Source: JBBREP01 sp036501845 (GTDB lineage: Bacteria; Actinomycetota; Acidimicrobiia; IMCC26256; PALSA-610). Taken from it: a stretch of 38,836 bases of DNA. Shown here in pieces: positions 33,636 through 38,836 of this stretch. Numbering within the stretch: position 1 is the first letter of the stretch; every line of letters starts with the position of its first letter. Position numbers and translations under genes: made by a program. The stretch lies in contig DASXZO010000120.1 in the NCBI GenBank assembly GCA_036501845.1, forward strand, positions 1 to 38,836, in the 5' to 3' direction. The notes below the pieces were generated by a model. The model ran no database searches. It was not told the origin of the DNA and was given only the letters and a program-made list of their open reading frames with translations.

Positions 33636-34573
33636 GCGCTCGCCACGTGGGCGGCCCAGCCTGCTTCGAGCTCGGCGAGGTCATCGGGCACCACGAACTC
33701 GGTCGGCAGGTTCGGGCCCCACGCGTTGGCGACGTGTTCGAGTCGCATCGGCGCGCGTCGCCGCAACCACTCGTCGTCGTCGTCGATGCGGTCGAGGTCG
33801 GAGTAGAGCTCCACGAACGCACCCGACGGATCGCGCAGGTACCAGTAGAAATTGCTGCCCGCGAAGTGGCGGCCGAGCCCCCACGAATGGCGTTGCGGAT
33901 CCGCGCGATACAGCGCGGTCGCGGTGTGGCCGACATGATCGATGTCGTCGCACTCCCACGAATAGTGCTGCAGCAACGGCACGGGCGACTCCACGAGCGC
34001 GATGTTGTGATGATCGGTAGAGCACCGCAAGAAGTGGATGATGCCGTCGTACTCGTCGCTCACCTTGCAGCCGATTCCTTCGACGAGCAGGTCGCGGGTG
34101 GCGCGCAGGTCGGGCGTGCCGATCACGAGATGGCCGAGCCGGCGCGGCGGCCGAGCCGAGCCGGTCACCGATGGCGCGCGCTCGTTCACCCGCACCACGC
34201 TGCCGGGCGCGTTCGCAGCCGGCGGCGCCGGTTGCGGCTCGATCGCGCGTTCCGGGTCGGCGACCCGCACGGTGAAACGCACACTTGTGGCGCCGTCGAT
34301 CACGCTGATGTGGTCGCCATCGTGCTCGACGGTTGCTCCGTGTGCTGTGAGTTGCTGACCAATGCGATCGATGTCGCGGTCGTCGCTGCAACCGAGCTCC
34401 ACGTCGAGCAGACGGCGCACCGGCGCAGCCTCCAACCGCACCGTCGCGCCGCCGGCGCTGCCGGTGAAGCCGGCCTGCGCGTCGCCCGAGAGTCCGAGCT
34501 CGCCGTAGTACGCCACGAGCGCGTCAGGATCGGCGACCGCGGCGCGGAAGCCGAGTAACCGGTGCAGAGTCAT
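33632..34573 (-). CDS. Extradiol-type ring-cleavage dioxygenase, VOC family
   Basis: Two-domain type I extradiol (VOC) protein of 313 aa. The N-terminal half is a degenerate VOC domain; the C-terminal half carries the ligands of a 2-His-1-Glu site: His in RRLGHLVIGTPD, His in STDHHNIALVE and Glu in AFVELYSDLD, typical spacing of BphC/HpaD-type enzymes. It should cleave a catechol next to the hydroxyls using Fe(II) and O2; substrate unknown. Tyr/His near YSWECDDIDHVG also fit active-site context. ATG overlaps the FAH gene stop (ATGA). Confidence 0.93.
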   Translation of the reverse strand: MTLHRLLGFRAAVADPDALVAYYGELGLSGDAQAGFTGSAGGATVRLEAAPVRRLLDVELGCSDDRDIDRIGQQLTAHGATVEHDGDHISVIDGATSVRFTVRVADPERAIEPQPAPPAANAPGSVVRVNERAPSVTGSARPPRRLGHLVIGTPDLRATRDLLVEGIGCKVSDEYDGIIHFLRCSTDHHNIALVESPVPLLQHYSWECDDIDHVGHTATALYRADPQRHSWGLGRHFAGSNFYWYLRDPSGAFVELYSDLDRIDDDDEWLRRRAPMRLEHVANAWGPNLPTEFVVPDDLAELEAGWAAHVASA

Positions 34574-35433
34574 AGCTCGAGCGGCCGGCGGCCGCCGACG
34601 CACTCGTTGCGGAGACCGCCGATCACGTCGGCGCCCGACACCACCACGTCGCCCTCGGCGAGGAACCGCCCGCGGGCCGCACCAACGCCGGCCGGCGTGC
34701 CGGTGAAGATCACGTCGCCCGCACTGAGCGGCGTGATCGACGAGAGGTACGCCACCACCGTCGGGACCGAGAAGATCAGCTGACTTGACCGAGCCGACTG
34801 CATGCGCTCCCCCGACACGTCGCACCAGAGCGCGATGTCGTCGCGGTTGGAGAACGCATCGGTGGACACGAGTGCCGGCCCGATCGGTCCGAAGTTCGGA
34901 AAGCTCTTGCCGAGCGAGAACTGCGGCGGTGAGCCGGTGTACTGCACCGCGCGGTCCGACACGTCCTGACCGAGCGTGAGCCCGGCCACCACGTCCCACG
35001 CGGTATCGATCGAAACGTGAGCGCACGCTTCACCGATCACCGCGACGATCTCGACCTCCCAGTCGACGGCCGCGCCCGACAACGGGATGGTCGCATTCGG
35101 CGCGGCGATGCACGACGGGAACTTCGTGAACGTGAGCGGCGCGGGCGGCAAGGCCGTATCGGCGTGCGCTTCAGCCGCGTGGTCCTTGTAGTTGAGGCCG
35201 ATCCCGAAACACTGCCGAGGCGTCGGCACCGGCGCGCCGAGCGCCACGTCGGCGATGGCGCCGTCCGCCGACCCGGCCGCCGCGCGTTCCTGCAGCGCGT
35301 GCAGTTCGCGATTGCGCGCAACAGCCGTCATGAGTTCAGCGAGGCTCTCGTCGCCCGATAACCGCGCGAGGTCGTGCCATCCCCCGTCGTGCTCGAGCGC
35401 AGCACGACCGTCGACGTTCACCAAGCGAAACAT
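34570..35433 (-). CDS. Fumarylacetoacetate hydrolase family protein
   Basis: FAH-fold hydrolase or isomerase/decarboxylase of 287 aa. Visible are GIGLNYKDHAAEA, the metal-binding Glu pair in DWEVEIVAVIGEA, Asp in LGQDVSDRAVQYTG, and TGTPAGVGAARG. Such enzymes in meta-cleavage pathways process 2-hydroxymuconate-type or acylpyruvate products after ring opening, which fits the neighbours. Start is the second ATG (35433), which shares one base with the stop of the PPOX gene (TGATG) and lies 6 nt from GGAGG; an ATG at 35439 is possible. Confidence 0.93.
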   Translation of the reverse strand: MFRLVNVDGRAALEHDGGWHDLARLSGDESLAELMTAVARNRELHALQERAAAGSADGAIADVALGAPVPTPRQCFGIGLNYKDHAAEAHADTALPPAPLTFTKFPSCIAAPNATIPLSGAAVDWEVEIVAVIGEACAHVSIDTAWDVVAGLTLGQDVSDRAVQYTGSPPQFSLGKSFPNFGPIGPALVSTDAFSNRDDIALWCDVSGERMQSARSSQLIFSVPTVVAYLSSITPLSAGDVIFTGTPAGVGAARGRFLAEGDVVVSGADVIGGLRNECVGGRRPLEL

Positions 35434-35954
35434 CAGCATCCTCCTTGCGGCGCGGTCGCGTCGGCATTCCACGCCAACGACGCGCTCGTCCAGTGTGTGA
35501 GTGTCTTCACGTCGGATTCGTCCGACACGTGTCGCGGCGGCGTCTCGAACGTCGCGTACGGGCTGAGTCGCAGCACCACTCGGCCCTCCTTTTCGGCGCC
35601 TTCGGCCACGAGCGGTCGGATCGATGCGTCGAGCGGTTTCCCGGCCATCAGCTCGGCGATGCGCATCATCACGTCGACGGTGTGCTCGCGGTCGGTGTCG
35701 ATTGTCGCGTCGCAGTACACCTGCAAATACGTGGGCGGCCAGTTCTCGTCGAGCACGCAGAGCGACACCTTGCCGTTGTTGCGTTCGTAGGCCTTGGCCT
35801 TGGCGCGGTCGCGCATCGTCGACACCAGAATCGTGTCGTCGGTTTCCATCACGTAGTACACGATCGACATCGCCGGACCATGCTCGGCGCGGCCGTATCC
35901 GAATATCGCGGTGCGGTGCTCCCGCACGAACGCGCGACGTTCCTCGGGATTCAT
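35433..35954 (-). CDS. PPOX-class pyridoxamine 5'-phosphate oxidase-fold protein
   Basis: Split-barrel flavin- or F420-binding protein of 173 aa. It begins MNPEERRAFVREHRTAIFGY, then GPAMSIVYYVMETDDTILVSTMRDRAKAKAYERN and VSLCVLDENWPPTYLQVYCDATID. This is the PPOX-class (pyridoxamine 5'-phosphate oxidase-like) form common in actinobacteria, many of which use F420 or FMN. The reaction is unknown; within a catabolic operon it may be a reductase. Start ATG overlaps the TetR stop (ATGA) and its stop shares a base with the FAH start. Confidence 0.9.
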   Translation of the reverse strand: MNPEERRAFVREHRTAIFGYGRAEHGPAMSIVYYVMETDDTILVSTMRDRAKAKAYERNNGKVSLCVLDENWPPTYLQVYCDATIDTDREHTVDVMMRIAELMAGKPLDASIRPLVAEGAEKEGRVVLRLSPYATFETPPRHVSDESDVKTLTHWTSASLAWNADATAPQGGC

Positions 35955-36565
35955 GCGTGCTCCTTGGTCGCGGCGCGCACAAGCGTGTCGACCACGATGT
36001 CGGCATGCTCGGCAACGAATGTGGGATCGAAGGGATCGACACCGCTCAAGCGCTGGCACTCGGGCGCCATCACGAAGACGGTCGCGCCCGCGCCGACGAG
36101 CAGGTAGTAAAGGTGAGCAGGATGCACCGGCGCGATGTCGCCGCGATGGGCGAGTCGCTCGAACAGTGCCACTGCGTTGTCGTAGAGCGGACGCACGTGG
36201 GTGTCGACGAGCCAGTCGAGGCGCAGGCCGGGCTGCTTGCTCTCCTGCATGATGATCCGGTGCAGCTGCGGATTCGCGGCCGAGAACTCCACGAAGTGGC
36301 GCACCATCGAACGCGCCAAGCCCACGTCGTCGGCGTCGTCGCCCATCGCCTGGCGCCAGTCGTCTGTGGAGGTGGTGAGTCGCGCGAAGAGGTCGTCGAC
36401 CGCGGCCTGCCACAGCTCTTGCTTGCCCGCGAAGTGGTAGTTCAGGAGCGGCTGAGCCACGCCGGCCCGCTCGGCGATCAGCCGCGTCGACGCGCCGTCG
36501 AACCCGCGCTCGGCGAACAGGTCGAGCGCGGCCTCCAGGATCGCGGCACGGGTGGGGTGGGCCAC
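35951..36565 (-). CDS. TetR family transcriptional regulator
   Basis: Repressor of 204 aa and first gene of the catabolic operon. The N-terminal helix-turn-helix is AAILEAALDLFAERGFDGASTRLIAERAGVAQPLLNYHFAGKQELW; the C-terminal two-thirds is the helical ligand-binding and dimer domain (HFVEFSAANPQLHRIIMQES, LYYLLVGAGATVFV). A start at GTG 36565 is chosen because promoter elements and the operator palindrome (36570-36599) occupy the bases a longer protein would use. Leaderless translation from the GTG is likely. Effector is presumably an aromatic intermediate of the pathway it controls. Confidence 0.93.
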   Translation of the reverse strand: MAHPTRAAILEAALDLFAERGFDGASTRLIAERAGVAQPLLNYHFAGKQELWQAAVDDLFARLTTSTDDWRQAMGDDADDVGLARSMVRHFVEFSAANPQLHRIIMQESKQPGLRLDWLVDTHVRPLYDNAVALFERLAHRGDIAPVHPAHLYYLLVGAGATVFVMAPECQRLSGVDPFDPTFVAEHADIVVDTLVRAATKEHA

Positions 36566-36569
36566 ACTC

Positions 36570-36601
36570 GACAGTATTGATCGATCGATCAATCCTGTCA
36601 A
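36570..36601 (-). promoter_or_regulatory. TetR operon promoter with 30-bp operator palindrome
   Basis: On the minus strand TTGACA (36601-36596) is a consensus -35, then 17 nt, then AATACT (36578-36573) as -10, then 7 nt to GTG 36565. Inside the spacer ATTGATCGA-TCGATCAAT (36576-36593) is a perfect palindrome, and GACAG/CTGTC (36570-36574, 36595-36599) extend it to 30 bp with one mismatched pair. A bound TetR dimer would block RNA polymerase. Confidence 0.85.
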
Positions 36602-36668
36602 TCATTCGAACAAAACGCCAGGTGGGGCGACTGCAATCGCTGCATCTCAGTTCGTACGCTTTGCACCG

Positions 36669-37271
36669 ATGGGGAGATTCGCCCGAGAAGCTGCCGGCCT
36701 TGCCGGATGGGCCTTGATGGTCGTCGCGTGCACCGTTGTCGCGCTCTTCGTCTGCGCGACTGCGGTGTTCGCGGCACTGTTCCTCCTGTTCCGCGGAGGC
36801 GGCAGCGACGACACGTCCGCCCGGCAGCATCTGAAGCCCATCCCGATCGACAAGCAGGCCTGCCCCTACGTGAAGAACATGCACAAGGCCGCGTACATCT
36901 TCGAGCTCGTGAATCCGACGCTGTTCGGGTCGTCCGACGTGACCGCGCCGCCCGGGCACCCCGCGCCGTCCATCTCCGACCTCACGGATCCCAAGCTCTG
37001 GCCGGCCACGAAATCGCGCGTCGACTTCGGGATTGTGGTGCTCGACCACACGATCGAAGCCGCGTCGCGGCACCTCCCGAAGCCGGTGCAGCAGCAACTC
37101 GCCGTCACGCACGAGCAGCTGCACCTCGGCCGGATCGCACTGCAACGCTCGAAGAGTTCGCTCGACCTTTGGACCGGTTCGGCTGGCGATATCAATTCGC
37201 GCGGGCAGGATGCATTCGGGAACGCCAGCGATCTCATCGGCATGGCGTGCGGCGTGCACGTCGGCGTATAA
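36669..37271 (+). CDS. Single-pass membrane protein, unknown
   Basis: Membrane-anchored protein of 200 aa, not recognised. One N-terminal helix (WALMVVACTVVALFVCATAV) is followed by an extracytoplasmic domain of about 155 residues with PIPIDKQACPYVKNMHKAAYIFELVNP and HLPKPVQQQLAVTHEQL. Two cysteines (in KQACPYV and GMACGVH) may pair. ATG 36669 has no strong Shine-Dalgarno; TACGCT (36655-36660) is 8 nt upstream. Divergent from the TetR gene, but its promoter is outside the TetR palindrome. Confidence 0.72.
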   Translation: MGRFAREAAGLAGWALMVVACTVVALFVCATAVFAALFLLFRGGGSDDTSARQHLKPIPIDKQACPYVKNMHKAAYIFELVNPTLFGSSDVTAPPGHPAPSISDLTDPKLWPATKSRVDFGIVVLDHTIEAASRHLPKPVQQQLAVTHEQLHLGRIALQRSKSSLDLWTGSAGDINSRGQDAFGNASDLIGMACGVHVGV

Positions 37272-37327
37272 CGCGGCGAAAGCGGGGCGAAAGCAGCGTT
37301 TGTCGCGCATCGGGCACAACTGCCACG

Positions 37328-37624
37328 ATGCAGCGCGTGCCTGTCGTGGGGATCGTCGCCGTCGTGCTGGTCGCGCTCGCGTTGATGCCGGGTGCCGGCC
37401 GCCGCGTGCGTCAGTCGCCGCCCATCCGCCACACACGAATGCGGTTCCGGCGCTGGCGCGGTCGGCGCCTGCACCGCGCCGACGGCCAGCCGCTCCCCGA
37501 GCGCAAGCGCGCGCCACGCCGGCGCGGTGTGCGCAGCCGGCTGCGACGCGCGGGCCGCAAGCTCACACATCCTTCTCGCACCGTCCGGCACTGGTGGTAT
37601 CGCCGCGTCGACGGGCGCTCGTAA
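37328..37624 (+). CDS. Small Arg-rich membrane-anchored protein
   Basis: Predicted protein of 98 aa. An N-terminal helix (VPVVGIVAVVLVALALMPG) is followed by a strongly basic tail with RRWRGRRLHRADGQPLPERKRAPRRRGVRSRLRR and the ending HWWYRRVDGRS. It has no known domain. The positive tail would face the cytoplasm by the positive-inside rule. Upstream is a direct repeat GGCGAAAGC at 37275-37283 and 37286-37294. Confidence 0.6.
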   Translation: MQRVPVVGIVAVVLVALALMPGAGRRVRQSPPIRHTRMRFRRWRGRRLHRADGQPLPERKRAPRRRGVRSRLRRAGRKLTHPSRTVRHWWYRRVDGRS

Positions 37625-37637
37625 GGCTGCTTGCGGC

Positions 37638-37775
37638 GTGAGGCGCGTGCCACGATGGTGGACGTGGCCGGGCATTGCGTTCCTGTTCGTACTGCTCTTT
37701 TCTCTTCTGCCCGCGTGGTGGCGTGCGTGGGCGCGCCAGCCGCAATCCCTCCCCCGCCTCCCCCACCGAACCTGA
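37638..37775 (+). CDS. Small single-pass membrane protein (tentative)
   Basis: Predicted 45-aa protein from GTG 37638. Its middle is hydrophobic (GIAFLFVLLFSLLPAWW) and its ends are basic and Trp-rich, like small bacterial membrane proteins. It is 13 bp after the stop of the 98-aa protein. A different frame from ATG 37655 gives a 41-aa Pro-rich product that is in frame with the DUF5990-like gene but stopped at 37778. Third-base GC is high for the membrane frame, so it is favoured, with limited confidence. Confidence 0.4.
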   Translation: MRRVPRWWTWPGIAFLFVLLFSLLPAWWRAWARQPQSLPRLPHRT

Positions 37776-37813
37776 GCTGACTGCGCTCGCATTTCGGTAA
37801 CGTCGGCCGCACG

Positions 37814-38245
37814 CTGATCCGCATCGAAGGCACTGATCTCCCCGGTCGCACATGCGGGCCCGGCCCCGACTTTCCCGATGGCCACCCCAACATTCATGTG
37901 GCGGTGCAGGGACGCAAGGGCCAGGACGATTTGTTCGGACTGCTCGCGGCCGACGTCGAATCGGCCACATGGGAGTTGGAGTGCGACGCCAACCTGCGCG
38001 GGCCGCAGATCCAAGGCCCACCGGGCCAGCGGTTCATCTACCTCACGTGGGGCATGATCGACGGCGACACCTTCACGATGTTCCGCCGCGCGAAGTTGTG
38101 GCTCGACGCCGTGCCGCCGACGGTGATGGAGCGAGCGGTGAAGCGCGGCCTACTCGTCGGACAACTCGGCCTCTCCGACGACAAAGGCCGGCCCCTCTGC
38201 GCAGCAGTCCGCCCACCCCGCATCAAATGGTCCGCACCGAACTGA
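37814..38245 (+). CDS. DUF5990-like protein, start codon unclear
   Basis: Protein of about 143 aa if read from CTG 37814. LIRIEGTDLPGRTCGPG, HPNIHVAVQGRKGQDDLFGLL, GPPGQRFIYLTWGMIDGDTF and TMFRRAKLWLDAVPP match what I recall of the DUF5990 family, a small actinobacterial fold of unknown function. No ATG, GTG or TTG exists in frame between the upstream stop (37778) and GTG 37898, although homology seems to begin at LIRIEG. A CTG or ACG initiation is possible; else the GTG at 37898 makes a shortened protein lacking the first strands. The function is unknown. Confidence 0.7.
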   Translation: MIRIEGTDLPGRTCGPGPDFPDGHPNIHVAVQGRKGQDDLFGLLAADVESATWELECDANLRGPQIQGPPGQRFIYLTWGMIDGDTFTMFRRAKLWLDAVPPTVMERAVKRGLLVGQLGLSDDKGRPLCAAVRPPRIKWSAPN

Positions 38246-38288
38246 TCGCGTCCCGTCATTGAACCGCGCTGCCTCGGCAGCGCGCCCG

Positions 38289-38294
38289 TACGAT
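38289..38294 (+). promoter_or_regulatory. Putative -10 before last gene
   Basis: TACGAT lies 37 nt before GTG 38332 and covers the only nearby upstream ATG (38293), arguing that the ATG is not the start. GGGAGG (38321-38326) lies 5 nt before the GTG. Confidence 0.4.
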
Positions 38295-38331
38295 GTGCAC
38301 GCTGGCGCTGGTCGAGTTCGGGGAGGCCGTC

Positions 38332-38673
38332 GTGGAGGACAGCAAGGAAATCGTTCGCCTCGCGCGGCCCCTCTACAAGGTCGCGACGGTGGTGGAGTTC
38401 TTCGTGGTAGCCGGCATCGTCGCCGGTGTCATCGCGGGTTGCATTCTGATCGCGCACAGGGTGCCGACTGGCGACCCGGCCGAGACCCGGCACCCGTTCG
38501 TCGGCGCCGGCGTCGCGACCATGGCCGGTTCGCTGCTCGGCGGAACGGTGTGGTGGTGCGTCGCGCGCGCCGCACGCGTGCTCGCCATTGATACCGCGTC
38601 ACGCAACGGTGAGAGCGTGTTGCCTCCGCCCCGCCCGCCCTCGCCAGCAAGACCAGCCGACGGCACGACGTGA
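38332..38673 (+). CDS. Two-helix membrane protein, unknown
   Basis: Predicted membrane protein of 113 aa. It opens VEDSKEIVRLARPLYKVATVVEF, then a helix FFVVAGIVAGVIAGCILIAH, a short loop, and a second helix VGAGVATMAGSLLGGTVWWCVA. The C terminus is soluble, Pro/Arg-rich, ending RPADGTT. A strong Shine-Dalgarno at GGGAGG sets GTG 38332 as start; ATG 38293 is upstream but overlaps the -10-like TACGAT. No family recognised. Confidence 0.72.
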   Translation: MEDSKEIVRLARPLYKVATVVEFFVVAGIVAGVIAGCILIAHRVPTGDPAETRHPFVGAGVATMAGSLLGGTVWWCVARAARVLAIDTASRNGESVLPPPRPPSPARPADGTT

Positions 38674-38836
38674 CGCGACCGTCCATGAGTCGCCGCGCGC
38701 GCTGCCGCAGTGATGATGGGTGGGTGGAGGATGTGTTCGGCCGTTCTCCCCGCCCGGGTGTGACCCTCGCTGCCGCTGGCGACCACGTGTGGTCTGCCTT
38801 GCTGCCGATCTGTCCGCTCGGGTCGGGGTGAACGGC
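38674..38836. other. Window end with no gene assigned
   Basis: I see no coding signal that I trust. A short dyad GACCAC-GT-GTGGTC lies at 38781-38794. A gene may begin further right. Confidence 0.3.

Noticed and set aside
38293..38295. ATG as start of the last membrane protein
   Set aside because: It overlaps a -10-like TACGAT and lacks a Shine-Dalgarno, while GTG 38332 has GGGAGG 5 nt upstream.
38700..38836. Possible transposase or other gene start at the right edge
   Set aside because: The short frames meet stops and show no motif; too little sequence to support a call.

Overview
The window is about 38.8 kb of GC-rich DNA that is almost fully coding. Gene content points to a free-living, high-GC Actinomycetota: a homodimeric pyruvate dehydrogenase E1, an F420-type LLM oxidoreductase, PadR and DoxX proteins, an RsbU/V/W-like partner switch, many GTG starts, and short stem-loops between genes. 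An acidimicrobial lineage seems the best guess, but that is inference from protein style, not proof. No phage, transposon, plasmid or CRISPR signal is visible.

Layout. 38-3999: a PadR-controlled ABC exporter operon (regulator, ATPase, FtsX-like permease), whose promoter carries a consensus -35 and an operator palindrome directly on the start codon. 4168-8853: aceE and two short-chain dehydrogenases. 8969-10442: two divergent secreted proteins of unknown function. 10506-13210: a two-component pair (OmpR-type regulator and hybrid PAS histidine kinase). 13449-17259: a serine hydrolase, a third SDR, superoxide dismutase, a DoxX protein and a small acidic protein. 17297-19715: a membrane PP2C phosphatase, STAS protein and anti-sigma-type kinase. 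19864-21407: a universal stress protein, tRNA-Val(GAC) and a four-helix membrane protein. 21417-25302: an LLM oxidoreductase, a secreted duplicated-repeat protein, a HAD phosphatase and a class III aminotransferase. 25299-28465: a tightly coupled envelope operon (lipoprotein, CPBP protease, orphan solute-binding lipoprotein, two-pass membrane protein). 28490-32148: a SnoaL-like protein, aldehyde dehydrogenase, polyphosphate kinase 2 and a methyltransferase. 32124-36601: a TetR-led operon that looks like a meta-cleavage pathway for an aromatic compound (PPOX-fold protein, FAH hydrolase, VOC/extradiol dioxygenase, FAD monooxygenase). 36669-38673: small membrane proteins and a DUF5990-like protein.

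Three themes run through the window. First, genes in operons are joined by 4-bp ATGA or GTGA overlaps at eleven junctions, implying translational coupling. Second, several first genes have a -10-like hexamer ending 6-8 nt before the start codon and no Shine-Dalgarno, as expected for leaderless mRNAs; in the PadR and TetR promoters a palindromic operator sits in or over the core promoter. Third, long GC-rich stem-loops without U-tracts close many transcription units, and three of them share the basal GGGCG(T)C/GACGCCC arms.

The best candidates for undescribed biology are the four-gene envelope operon with an orphan binding protein and intramembrane protease, and the five-gene TetR aromatic-catabolism operon, whose substrate is unknown.
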